Origin: Reticulascus tulasneorum
Lineage: Eukaryota > Ascomycota > Sordariomycetes > Glomerellales > Reticulascaceae
Direction of reading: 5' to 3'
NCBI GenBank assembly: GCA_001557505.1
Contig: LSAX01000002.1
Span: 4,030,001 to 4,094,000, forward strand
Length of the DNA stretch: 64,000 bases
Part shown: positions 20,747 through 32,955 of the stretch, in pieces
Position numbering within the stretch: the first letter of the stretch is position 1
Layout of the letters: every line of letters begins with the position of its first letter
Position numbers and translations under genes: made by a program
The notes under the pieces: generated by a model
Seen by the model: only the letters and a program-made list of their open reading frames with translations
Databases searched by the model: none
What the model was told of the DNA's origin: nothing

Positions 20747-21075
20747 CACAAGAAAGAGCCATGAATCTAATGTTTATGAGAAATGCGCATTCTTGGACCA
20801 TAGTCTGATAGGGGATATGTCTTGTACGTGATAAAAATTGTGTATAAGTGAACTACTACGTCTCAACTGACGGCTTGCGGATAAATTTGCTTAATTAGGT
20901 TCACGTCGAATTCGACGATAATGATGTACCTGCAAATGGGCGCAAGGCGGAAACAGAAACAGAATCTCAACCCACTTAGATGAAAGAAGACAAAAATCAA
21001 AATACCATTTTTTCTAACCATCGCCATTGAATCTATATGACCGGCTGTACTCCCTACTCCTCTCCTGTTGACTAC
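20747..21075. other. Convergent 3' intergenic region
   Basis: AT-rich 3' ends of the regulator (plus) and the ABC transporter (minus) meet here. No gene or repeat is seen. Confidence 0.5.
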
Positions 21076-24000
21076 CTATTGGTCTAGTGCCTGAATTTGA
21101 CACTGGAAACTCGTGTCAGCAAGGATCTCAGGAAAGATTGAAAGATTAGCACTTACCATCCCCCAATAAACACCCTGTTGCTTGAGAAGGTCGTTGTGTG
21201 TACCCCTTTCCACCACCCTACCGTTGTCGAAAACGAAGATCACGTCGGCGTTCTGGATAGTTGATAGTCGATGAGCTACTACTAACATGGTGCGCCCGTT
21301 GCGCGCTTTTTCTAACGCGGCTTGAACGGACTTCTCGGATTCAGAGTCCAGTGCCGACGTGGCTTCATCCAGAAGAAGCATCTTTGGATCTCGAATCAGA
21401 GCACGCGCAATCGCGACACGTTGCTTCTGCCCTCCGGATATCGAGACGCCTCTTTGACCAACGTCTGTGTCATACCCCTCGGGCAAGGAAACAATGAAGT
21501 CGTGTATGGAAGCATCGCGACAAATTTCGTGAATCCTGGCGGCCGTGACAGAACCGGGATCGGCGATGCCGAACAGGATATTGTCGCGGATGGTTCCTTG
21601 AAATAAAGTTGGTTCCTGGGCCACGAGCGAGAGATAACGCCGATAAGAGTAGACGTTTAGATCGTTGATGTTGACACCATTCATCAAAATTGCACCATCA
21701 TCCGGTCCTATGTCGTAGAATCGCTCCAAAAGGGAAATAATGGTTGACTTCCCGCAGCCGGATGGCCCAACGATAGCTGCGTACTGGCCCTTCCTTATGG
21801 TGAGGCTCAGAGCATCAAAAACAGAGACGTCGCGCGTAGGATACTTAAAGCGAACATCCCGAAGCTCTATTTGAATACCATTGTCTGTACCAAGTATATC
21901 TCCGTCGCTTCGATCCTCGCTCCGATCAACATTGGCGGACTTCTGAATATCGAGAATACGACTCGCAGCCGATGAGGCTTGAGCGGCATTGGGCGCGACC
22001 GCAAGGGCTTGGCTTGCTGAATCTGCACCCTGGATGATAGCCATGAAACAAACAAAAAAGGCCTCCATCGTATACTCGCCGCTGGCCAGGAGTCTACCGC
22101 CGTACCAAAAGACCAAGGCTTGGCAACCGAGGCCGACGCTGTCTGCAAATCCGAAAAGTAAGGACGTGACTCTGGCCTTGCGGAAAGCCTCCCGCACATG
22201 ACGATCTAGGAGTTGCTTGTATCGGTCATTGATCGCAGTTTCCATGGTGAGGGCAGAGACCGTTCTGAAAGCACCTATAGCCTCAGTAGCGAACTGCGAG
22301 CTTTCCGTGAAGACGGCCGAGTTCATCTGGTCGAATTGAACTTCATGCCGGTACTTCCAGTAGCCCGAAACCAACATCACAGGCATGGTGACGAACATGG
22401 CAACCAAGGCGAGCTTCCATCCGAACACGAGCGCAATAATCACGCATCCGGCCACCGTAAATATGCCGGAGAGTAGAAACGCCAGGTTCAAGCCGAGAAG
22501 CTCCTCCAGCTGCTTTGCATCGCTGCTGATTCTGGAACTTAATGCACCGTGGGAGTTTTCGTCCTCATCAAAGAACGCAAGCTTCTGATACAGTATATCA
22601 GTGAGGTATGTAGTCTTGTACGCGGCACTGATGAGATATTGGAGACGCAGGCCAATCCAGCCTTCGAGAAAGTATGCCACGCCAACCCAAGTGGCGAGCG
22701 CGAGCCACATCAAGCCCCAAAAACTTGTTTGCTTTCTGAGGTCGTCGCCGTCTAGTAGGAAAACGCCAAGAACTTTCGCAAAAAGCCACGCCTGGATAGG
22801 CGTGCCTGCGGCGACGGCCATCGAGGCGAAAACAATGCCCAGGTAGTATGGCCATTGCTTTCGTTGCATGTACAGAAGCATTAAGAAGCTGCCCATAAGA
22901 CTTCCAGACTGCTCGCTCTTAGTTTCTGGGAGTATACCAGCCAAGGCTGGGCTGACATCTTGGTCTAGATCTGGTATGTTCTTCAACTCTCCAGACACTT
23001 CCCGTGGCAACGTCTCGGGGTCGGTCTCTTCGCCAGGCAGCAAGCGCAGCGACTGGCTCCGGACTAATCCGCTGTATAGGCCAGACGGATTAGACATGAG
23101 ACTCTGGTGCGTGCCTGTTTCAAGCACTTGTCCCGACTGTAGGACAATAATGCGATCAGCCTTTTTGATGGTCGAGAGGCGATGAGCGATGGTAATGGTA
23201 GTTCGATTGGATGTGATTCGGTCAAGGGCGGCCTGGACTACTCTCTCGCCTTTGGCATCAATTGCACTCGTAGCTTCGTCAAGAATAATGATTTGAGGCT
23301 TCTTGATGATGCTTCTCGCGATGGCAATGCGTTGCTTCTGACCTCCTGAAAGCTTCACTCCGCCATCTCCGATTCGCGTATCATAAGCCTGCAGGGAAAA
23401 CGTGTTAAAACGCATTCATACGGGGAGCAGAGGTCCAGCAGTAACAGGCTAACACTTACATTAGGTAGGCGGGTGATGAATTCGTGGGCGTACGCTTCTG
23501 TGCACGCCTCTTCAACCAGCTGCCTTTTCCAAGCTTCCGTCTCGTCTGCCCACCGAGTTCCAATCAGGCCCTTTGAAACATTACTAAAGATGGTGTCATT
23601 GAAAAGAAAGGGTTCTTGCTGGACAAGTCCAATCTGCGTCCTCCACCACGTAAGATCAAGATCTTCCATATTGTGATCGCCCATTGTGATGGAACCAGAA
23701 AGTTGGACCTGGGTAGATGCTGCGATTTCCTCCTTGATTTGATTACTCTTTTCTATATCTGAGTTCTCGATTGGCTTGGATCCAACTACCTGGGCCACAA
23801 CGTGCTGGTCTTTCAAGGAATACCATCTCACCAGAAGGCTCACAATAGTGCTCTTGCCTGAACCAGACGGTCCGACGATCGCAGTATTTACACCTGCCTG
23901 GATGCGAAGACTCAGTGCGTCCAAGACTTTGATACTAGGGCGACTTGGGTAAGCAAAGGTTACGTTGTCGAACACCAGGTCTTCCGAGGCTGATTCGGGT

Positions 24001-25174
24001 TTCAGAGTGCCACCCGTGGGTGGAGGCATGTCGATTACAGAGAAGAACTCGCACGCAGCGACCATGGCCTTGCCGATAGCAACAAGAGGCGTTGAGATGC
24101 GCTCCAAAGAGCTGAGAATTAACATGATAGACATGAGTACGACGACTACGACGCCACCATTGGCGATGGCGTCCGCAGCGAATCGTTGAGCGCCGTACCA
24201 AAAGGCTAGGCCGAACGCCCCAAATACGCCAAAGAACTACTAGCGCATTAGCTTGCGTATGAGAGCGTTGTGAGAAAAACCACACGTACGACTAGACCGA
24301 ACTGAAGTCCTGCAATAGGGGCAATTTTCTGGCCTTGCTTGGAAGCCTCTTGCACCCACCGCTCGTAGCGAGAGAGTACATGGCTGTGAGCACCAGCGGC
24401 CATGACCAGTCGTATCTGGCCAAGTGCTTCGCTGGCAACAGCAGTCCCTTCGGAGTCCGCCTGGATAGTTGAGTTTTGACCCTTGACAATCATCGGCAAG
24501 ACGACCGACAGGACTGCCATGACGTATAAGACCAAGGAAGATGCCACCAAAGTCAGATCCCAACTCCATGTAAATGAAACAATGAGAGCGGCCCAAATAG
24601 TACCATTGAACTCCAAAAACGTCCCCAATCGCTCGGATATGCCGAGTTGCAGGGTATTCGACGTGGTGGTGATGGCAGTCGCGGGAGCCCCAGGAGGCAT
24701 AGAATCGATCACGTGAATCGACTGCGAGAACAACGATTGCAGGTAATGCAGGCGGACCGCCGCCGATAGACGAATGCCTATCATTCTGAAACAAAACTTG
24801 TTGATTGTGTTCAAGCCCCAACGACCAATGAATAAGGCCATGATAAACAGGGCCTGCCGATTCAGTGTCTTCTCGAACTCCTCGCGAGGAATGGTGGAAG
24901 AGTGCCTGAAGTATTCCGTGAACTCGCCTACAAGTTGACCGAAAACAATGTTCATGAGTGGCAGAGTAACTCCAGCCCCCACCGATGCAAAAGATGCAAT
25001 GATGTAGATGTGGAAATCCCATTTTGTTGCGTATTTGAACACCCGCAGGTAATCGCCAACGGCGGGCTTTCGTTCTACCTGTTTGAGGCCCGGTGCTGTC
25101 CCGCGCCCATTTGTCGGGATCGATGAGTGTACTTCATCTCGGCACCCCTCGAGAACGTCGTTAGTAGTCGCCAT
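21076..25174 (-). CDS. Full-length ABCB (MDR-type) ABC transporter, 1306 aa
   Basis: Four exons (25174-24290, 24236-23460, 23388-21157, 21102-21076) close in phase. The tiny last exon adds only CQIQALDQ, the normal ending of this family. The order is TMD1, NBD1, TMD2, NBD2. NBD1 has Walker A GPSGSGKST, an insert of about 45 residues after it, signature LSGGQ and Walker B IIILDEATSA. NBD2 has GPSGCGKST, SGGQKQRVAIARA and LLLDEATSALDSE. Both sites look catalytically complete. These proteins export hydrophobic compounds, peptides or toxins across the plasma or vacuolar membrane using ATP. The substrate cannot be told. The gene converges with a Zn2Cys6 regulator gene. Confidence 0.95.
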
Positions 25175-27440
25175 GCTAGGTGTTATGAGCTGCTCAGTGT
25201 CGTGTACTGACCAGTATTTGTCAGCTTAAAAGTTGCCGAAAGCACGAATTCTCTTGCAAAGAACCTCGAAAATTTCTTCCGAGATTATCGAGGAAACTTC
25301 TTGCAGATACCAACAACAAGTAATGCCTAGCTGATTGATGCAATCCCAAATAGTGTTGCACTCCTGAATGAGGCTAGAAACACCGAACTCTTGGTTTGAT
25401 CTTGGTTCCTAAGGAGCGGCAAACAATAAGAATGATGGGGAGTGAGAAGCAAGAAGACAGCACAAAGGGTGGCCATTTGAGAGACTACAATACAAATGGA
25501 ACTAATGATTCGTCATCTATCTTGTCGCTCTTACCTCTCCTTTTCCTCAAAACTCAAGGGCTCACAACTTGTTTTATATGCAGCAAAATGTGTCCCGAGT
25601 CCTTGGCCGAAGGTTAGGACTTGCTCTCTCGAAGACCGTGCACGGACCGTAAACCGTTGACTTCCCGATTCAGTATTTTACGGGCCGTGCACACCCTGAC
25701 AGATTGATCGGCCACGCTAGTCTACATTTGGCGCGAAGGGTTTCTTGGCCGTCAGACACGTAACCTACCTACTTTGTAGGCTCTAGGTACCTTGCGGGTG
25801 CCGATTGTTTGACTTGTGGCGAGTGTAAATACTTAATCTTGGAGCAATGATAGAGCTTGGGTCAGGGCAATCTCGAAAATACATCTGGTAATGATTAGTT
25901 ATCGCACCATGGACAGCTCAGAAATATCTTCCAGGTTGCTTTGTTGTCCGTTGTACCCAGCAGGCTGACCCATCGGAAGTTCCTTCAAATAATGAACCAG
26001 ACGCAATGTCCAGAGTTTGAAGCAACTGACCGCCACGATATGCGGCAGCCTGATCTTGCCGGATGGTTGCGGTGTCGTAATCTCTTGTAGACGATCTCAG
26101 GCGCGGCGCCAACGAAGCTGGTCATATGTGGTCGGAGTCGCCGGCAATTGGTCGGGGCCGTTCGAACATGAGTCAGCCCGTCTGCAAGGTTCTTCTCCCG
26201 GATTGTAGGGCAACCTCGAGTCCTAGCAGAATTTTTTTATATGCACAATTAATACTTCAGATTGTTTAAATTGAAAGTAGCTTAGACGTGTACCACCGTG
26301 GTAAGACCGCGGAAGGAATAATCTCAGATCTTGCACCCTGGCTGTGTAGGGCTCAGCGGCACCTGATTGCGTCCAAGCCGATCATCTTCAATTATGCGTT
26401 CCTGCCCACTTCTCTTCCATGGACTAATGCGTTCAAAAGACGTCACCATCGCCTCCTACGCCAGATCGTCAGTCAAGTTATCTCTGCCACAAGCATGGTA
26501 AGGGCTACGTTTTTTACGGCCGGCACCACTGAGCTAGAGGGAGAGAACAAGTATGTCAGGTCGCCCCCAACTACGAGCGCAGAGAAGACGGCAAGACAAG
26601 TATGGATCCTGACAGAACTGGCTTTGGTTCTTGCCAATGAGCATGGTATTGAAGCTTGGGTTGGTGCACTCCTCACGAGCACTAGTATCCATGTTGAGAG
26701 TTAACCTGACGAGGCAAGCAGTGGAACTGAGGTAATAGATTTGAGCCTCAACCCAACTCTCAACACACCTATAAACACATCTGTAAACACAACTATAAGT
26801 ACATTTTCCGCCCACTTGAGTTAACCCGTTGAGTCACCTCAAAGAGAGATTCCTTAATATTACACAATTCGCCCTTGGCAATTATTGAAAACAGAGGACG
26901 CACATTCCTGGGGCTATTTTCAATCGTCTTGTTCCATTAAGGATGTGCTGGTTGCTTTGTGACAAATAGTAGAAATTATTGCCTTGAATAAGACACGTTC
27001 AACTCACCTCTGATCATTGCTCAATCAAAAACCATACCATATCTGTATAGATAGCAAGTCTCGCAAAGTTCGCCACTAGACTTCAATGCACACGCCACAT
27101 TGTGCGACCGCCGATTTGACCTTCATGCTAGATACCAGTGTGGCTGCTGCACCGGGACATATACGCGTCCAATGGCAGAATGCAACGACACTCTGGCGTT
27201 ACAAGGCGCAGGACAACATACCTAGGACCCCCGCGGCAAGTGGTAATTTGGGTTACTAAAGATAACTCCAAAAGGTTTGAAGAACCTACTCAGTGATTCG
27301 GCGCCTACCTTTTACCTCTCTCTGCAGGGTTCATGGCTGCAAGATTGAGTGGCCCCTCCTCGACAGATATTTACTCGTCCCCGCTCTTCTAACTTGCATA
27401 GCTCACTTGTATTCTGTGGCCGATCTGCCGACACTAAATC
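25175..27440. other. Intergenic, no supportable gene
   Basis: A 2.3-kb gap. The longest frame (26288-26704, plus) begins with GTG and has no domain. A short 12-bp tandem repeat lies at 26763-26798. There is no transposase or tRNA. Confidence 0.4.
26763..26798. repeat. 12-bp tandem repeat, three units
   Basis: Three consecutive copies of ACACANCTRTAA (ACACACCTATAA, ACACATCTGTAA, ACACAACTATAA) lie in AT-rich intergenic DNA, followed by a partial fourth unit. Confidence 0.75.
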
Positions 27441-29252
27441 ATGGGATTTCTTTTCAACATTCCTTACGCGGATCTGGAGCACCAGAAGCTGCTCCTGCTC
27501 GGGGGTTTCCTGGCGATGTTGCTTTCCGCGGCGACCATCCAGACGGTCCGCCAGTGGTATCGCTTACGCCATATCCCCGGTCCGCCATTGGCGGGCTTCA
27601 CGAGGCTGTGGCTCATCCGCACAATGGGACGTGGTAACACCCACATTGACCTCGGGCAGGTTAGCGATAAGTACGGTACGGACCAAGCTTTTCTTAAAAG
27701 AAGTCTTCGAGTTAGTCTTTGTGGCAGAGCGTTGATTTAATCCACAATCTAGGACCTCTGGCCCGCATTGGGCCTGATGAGCTGCTGACCAGCGATCCGG
27801 CACTCCTTCGTCGCATGCTCGGCGTTCGCACTCGGTATCAGAGATCTGAGTGGTACGATGCCATGAGGTTTGACCCAAATAAGGCGTCCGTCCTGACAAT
27901 GAGGGACGACGAACAACACGGTATCCTTCGAGCCAAGATGGCTTTTGGTGTAAGACCCTTCCCGGCTCGATAGAGCGGTAGTTAACAAATCCGAAGTACT
28001 CGGGCAAGGATGTCGAGGAGTTTGAGAAAAAGGTTGACCGCAATGTGGCGGCCTTGGTGAACCTCATCGAGGAAAAATATCTCTCAACCGACAGCGAGAC
28101 GAAGCCGTTCGACTTCGGTCGCAAGGCGAACTTCTTCACGCTAGACACCATCTCCGACGTTGCTTATAGCGAGCCATTCGGGTGCATGGCCACGGATTCG
28201 GACGTCTTCGAATACATCAAGGCGGTCGACGAGAACCTCCCGGTTATGGTCCTCGTCGCAGCGATTCCCAGCATGACGTGGATAATGAAGTCCAGAATCG
28301 TCAAGAGGTTTCTCCCATCAGATAAGGATCAGCTCGGGTTCGGGCGAGTGTTGGGGTCTGTCCCTATCCCTGAGTTTGATGCTCTCCGCTCGGCAAGAGG
28401 ACTGATTTCTTATCCAAGGAACTGCAAGAAAATGGCCTCCCAGCGATACGGCCCCGACAAAGCCGTACGCAGGGACATGCTTGGCTCATTCGTCCGTAAC
28501 GGTTTGACTCAGTCAGAGGCAGAGTCGGAGACTCTAACCCAAATGCATGGCTTCTTCTTCTCCGACAGTGCCGCCACTCATTAACGATATATAGACTTGC
28601 CGGCTCCGAAACCACTGCTACCGCAATTCGGGCCACCGTCCTCTACCTCATCACCAATCCGCGCGTATATCGCAAGCTGCAGGCCGAGATAGACAGCGCC
28701 ATGGTATCCAGCCCAATCACGGATGCCGAGGCACGGACGCTGCCATACTTGCAGGCCGTGATCAAGGAAGGCCTGCGCATGCTCCCCCCAGTATCCGCTC
28801 TCATGTCCAAGTTGGTCCCCCCAGAAGGTGATACCTGGAATGATATGTACATGCCCGCGAGAACGAAGGTTGGCTTCTCGGCTATGGGAACCATGCGTAA
28901 CAAGGCGGTCTGGGGAGACGATGCGGACATCTTCAAGCCCGAGCGGTGGCTCCACGGCTCCGTCGAGACGATCAGGGAGCAGGAAGTGGCGTTGGAGTTG
29001 GTTTTTGGGTATGGTCGATGGCAGTGTCTAGGAAAGAACTTGGCGCACATGGAGCTGAACAAGGTTTTCTTTGAGGCAAGTCTTAGCTTCGGCGATCAAC
29101 CCCGGCATGACGCCACTAACGATGTGACTTCTTAGATGTTCCGGCGTTTTGATATTGCGCTTGTGGATCCGACCAAGCCATGGAGCTCCAAATCTGCCGG
29201 CATTATCATTTGCCATGAGTATTGGCTCGTGGCCACCAGGCGGGAGACTTGA
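27441..29252 (+). CDS. Cytochrome P450 monooxygenase, 504 aa, six exons
   Basis: Exons 27441-27675, 27753-27949, 27997-28355, 28419-28544, 28595-29075 and 29136-29252 close in phase. The protein has an N-terminal membrane anchor (LLLLGGFLAMLLSAATI), a proline-rich hinge (RHIPGPPLAGF), the I-helix LAGSETTATAIRA, the ExxR motif in IKEGLRM, and the heme loop FGYGRWQCLG with ligand Cys near residue 450. The sequence resembles the fungal pisatin-demethylase / benzoate-hydroxylase type, ER-bound and using a P450 reductase. Two introns (28545-28594 and 29076-29135) start with GC rather than GT. The 63-nt intron 28356-28418 has no stop and a length divisible by three, so its retention would add 21 residues. 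An MFS gene follows on the same strand. Confidence 0.9.
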
Positions 29253-29959
29253 GGGGTGCTAAATCCTGATTTATGTATGCACTTTGCCCGAGAGTGGCCT
29301 TCATCCTCTAACCTAGGAGATCTTACAAACAATGTGGTTGATAGCTCGGCGACTTCAGCTAGCAACTTGAGCTGTCAACCCTTTCTCAATACGGATCATG
29401 CCTAGGGCTGCAACGGAGGGTGTAAAATCATGGATAGTGTACAGAGCGAGAGTTTGAGCCGGCGAATCTTATGTTGGGAAGCCATCGCAACATCACGGCG
29501 TCTGCTGTTCTTCATGAGAATGTGATAAAAACTGATCGTTTCAGGCTATTTCTCGCGTACTCCCCCGTTGAGAATTTTCTCCATATTAACAAATTTCTCT
29601 GCGCGTTTTAGGTCTTATCTGAAAGATACGTCCGTTGTGACTTTCGCGCTTCGCGAATATCTCTGGGCCGGTTTAAACGGCTATCTCGACTAAATCCGGG
29701 GTAGCGCCAGCGTCGAGCCACGATCAATGGCCGATCTAGTCCCGCCCCACTAGGAATCTTGGAAAACGATCTCCGAGTACGGACTACTCAAGTCTCTCTC
29801 TCGATATCCTTGATCCGGGGTATCTGCACTTTACTTTTCTGGTTTAATCTAACTTCTAATTGATATCTCATCATTTTTCAACCGCTGTTTCGTGAAGTAC
29901 TCCCTTAGCCGTACATTCACTCTGCCATTATCGTGGAGTAGACAGGGATTGCTCAAGTT
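29253..29959. other. Intergenic between P450 and MFS genes
   Basis: This is the probable promoter region of the MFS gene, with CT-rich stretches near 29790-29890. No coding frame or repeat is recognised. Confidence 0.4.
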
Positions 29960-31555
29960 ATGGGTTCCGATCGCCAGAGTCAACATGACAAGATCTCAGA
30001 TTTGGAAACCGGAGACTTGCCGGCTAGGAACGACCACAACACCAAGTACGCGGGCAACGAGAAGAGTGAAATCTTCACCCAGGAAGACCAGGTTGGCCAC
30101 GAGTACATAGAACATCCAGTGTCACATCTTGACCAAGAGACAGCTAGTGTGCACTCAAATCAATCTGGCGATGCCATCAGCAGACATTCTACCCGAGCCA
30201 GCCAGAGAACTGTTCCACCACCAGACGGCGGATACCAAGCCTGGTTGATGTGTAAACCTGGACCACTCCCGTCTTCTTCCATCATATTCACTGACGCAAT
30301 CTCAGGTATATGTGCACATGTCGTCATTGCTAACACATGGGGATTGATAAACTCGTTTGGCATCTTCCAAGCATACTACACCGATTACTTGAAACTTGAA
30401 CCGTCGGCCATTTCCTGGATTGGTTCATTACAAATCTTCCTCGCCAACTTTATCGGACTATTCTCTGGGCGTCTTAGTGACAATGGGCACTTTCGCCTCT
30501 GCATTGGCATAGGTAGCTTTTTGCTGATCTTAGGTGCTTTCAGCACGTCATTCTGCACCGAGTACTGGCAGCTCATTCTCGCCCAGGGGATTCTCATTGG
30601 TGCAGCGGGCGGTTTCCTCTGCTGTCCGATGCTCTCGGTGACGGCAACCTACTTTTCCAAAAGGAGATCTCTGGCCATCGGTATTGTCACATGTGGCAAT
30701 GTTACAGGCGGCCTCATATATCCCGCAATGGCGCGGCAACTGCTGCCTTCGGTCGGTTTTGGGTGGGCCCTGAGAGCCATCGCGTTCATGCAACTAGGCA
30801 CCATGATCATTGTCAACCTTCTTGCCAGAGCTCGAATCAAGACGAAGACGCCTGGTCCTATCGTTGACTGGGCAATTATGAAAGAGGCCGACTTCATGCT
30901 ATACGTTTTGGGGTTGTTGTTCGCAAGTCTTCCATGCCATGGCTCATCACGTGCAAGTGTGTTTAAGCTCTTGAAACAGATAATCTAACAAGCGCAGGGA
31001 ATCTCTGGGACATACGTGGTCATATACTACATACCACAGTTCAGCCGCACCGAAGTCAGTCCGGCCTTTTCATACCCGGATTCTCTGAACCTGCTCCTCA
31101 TTTTCAATGGTGTCAGCGTCTTCGGCCGCATCATACCGTCCTTGGTTGCCGACAAGCTAGGAGCCGTCAACATGACAGTCCCATCAGTGCTGCTCGGAGG
31201 AGTTTGTTGTTTTTGCTGGATGGGAGTGACTACATCTGGAGGCATCTACGCATGGACGACGGTGTACGCCCTGATAGGTGGCTCATTGTTGGCGCTCTGG
31301 CCTGCGGGGGTGGTGTCACTTGGCAAAGACCTTCGCAGCACGGGCGCACGAATGGGGATGGCCATGGGAATCAATAGCTTTGCTGTTCTAATCGGACCAC
31401 CTGTTGCTGGAGCAATCATCACGCGGATGGGTGGTAGCTACAAGGGAGCGCAGGCTTTCGGGGGCTGTATGCTGTTTTTTGGCGCTGTGCTGGTATTTGG
31501 ATCGAAGCTCTCGAGAAAGATACAGATGGGCGAGAGATGGAATGCTATTATATAG
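29960..31555 (+). CDS. MFS transporter, monocarboxylate-porter (MCT) type, about 500 aa
   Basis: The likely exons are 29960-30251, 30306-30958 and 30998-31555. A long hydrophilic N-tail ends in VPPPDGGYQAW, the hallmark of the fungal MCT-like group. The spliced product then reads CAHVVIANTWGLINSFGIFQ (TM1). Later blocks include GAAGGFLCCPMLSVTATYF and NGVSVFGRIIPSLVADK. The first intron (54 nt) is in frame and stop-free. The second junction is unsure. A codon frame giving a family-like MPWLI appears one base out of register at 30933-30948, so either the donor differs from my choice or a one-base change is present. It is a plasma-membrane transporter of unknown substrate. The preceding P450 gene is on the same strand. 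Confidence 0.85.
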
Positions 31556-31780
31556 GGAACACATGGTTCTAGACCTTGTGTAACATATCAAATGGCCACT
31601 GGCATAGACATCAAGGGTTAGTCAATCGCAAACTTTATAATGTCATACGGTTGGTATCTATTCCAGTTGGTCTTGGTACCCTGAAACCACCAGACCCAGG
31701 TGCCCCGGCGATCGCCGATATGTTAAAATCATTCCCAAACCGTTACTCCCCCGAAACGCCAGTAAACCAAATCCTCCGAA

Positions 31781-32087
31781 TCACCAGCCCAACACATTGA
31801 AAAAGCTCCTCCTGGGGTCGGCCTTTTCCCCTTCGAAAACTCTTCTTCTCGATGCTTCGCTCTCGGAGCTCTTGTACTTGGCAAAGAAGCGGTCCATAGT
31901 CTGTGAATCGGCTTTGAGGCGCGCCTGCATGTAGCCTCCGACGGCAGAGACCGTTCCGACGAAAACCACAACTGGTAGTATCCTGAGGTTTGTTAATATG
32001 TTTGTCGAGTCGTAGTGGGGCTGAATGTTTTGCAAACCTTGTCGCGCCAAAAGAAGACGCCGAAATTCTAGCTATTTGGCTGGCCAT
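31781..32087 (-). CDS. Small predicted mitochondrial membrane protein, 83 aa
   Basis: Two exons (32087-32038 and 31982-31781) flank a 54-nt intron with a good branch site and exact phase. The first 17 residues (MASQIARISASSFGATR) are basic, hydroxylated and lack acids, like a mitochondrial presequence. A single membrane span follows (ILPVVVFVGTVSAVGGY), then a charged tail ending in FFNVLGW. The size and layout suit a small inner-membrane or respiratory assembly protein. I cannot name the family. Confidence 0.65.
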
Positions 32088-32955
32088 GATGGAAGTTTGA
32101 TATGTGGCGAGAATAAAGTTTGGTGTGGATGGTAAATGTGGTGGTTTGATATGGTAGAGATACGAGCTGGTGAGCTGAATGGAACATAAAACCACTCAAC
32201 AACGGCGAGAACATCATGGATTTATAAATTTGGTGATTTCTGGGTATTCCGAACGTGGTGTGGTGATTGCTTGTGCGTTAGATGTTCGCAGCGCGTTGGT
32301 GGTGTGGTTGTAAGTCGACGGTGGCATGATTTTACTTTTCTGGTCGATGGGTGGCGTGATGTGGCGGCGGTTTCTTTTCTTCTCCGTCCAGGCATGCCGC
32401 AGTGCTCGCCTACGTAAGGTATTTTACATGGGCAGAAAATGGAGGGAAAAGGCTGGAATCTACATTCTAAGTACTCTCTTTGCTTATTTTCACAATCACC
32501 CGATGCTGCAGTGCTATTTCGCCCTTCTCCGAAGGCGATGGCCGTCGCTCTGTTCATATTCAATTGCATCCTGCAATTTTGCGAGGTAATTACGTAGGTA
32601 CCTCGGTCGGCTGCTGACAGCTGGCGGCATCTGACAAGTACTCGCCCGACTGCCGCCGGCTCTTGACGTACCTTACCCACCCATCATTTCTCTGTGTATG
32701 AGGTCCTGTTACATGCACAACGAGTAATGTATCACACCATGGATATAATTTGATGCTTAATGGCTGACCCTTTATTTTGATAAGCTATCTTTAAACGTAA
32801 TGCCAACATCGATAAAGTATTTGGCAAAATACTCTCAGTCAAATCCAACTCCGAAATGCAAAGCCCAATTTTGACCAGACCACCATGCTAACGCCGCCCG
32901 AAACCTTGTCCAATTCCTACCATTTCGTTCATCCGAAGCGTACTTCTGCCCTCCC
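32088..32955. other. Intergenic, no gene seen
   Basis: About 870 bp between two minus-strand genes. Frames on both strands are short, with no domains. Confidence 0.45.

Noticed and set aside
26288..26704. 138-codon plus-strand frame
   Set aside because: Begins at GTG; composition and content do not look like a real protein.
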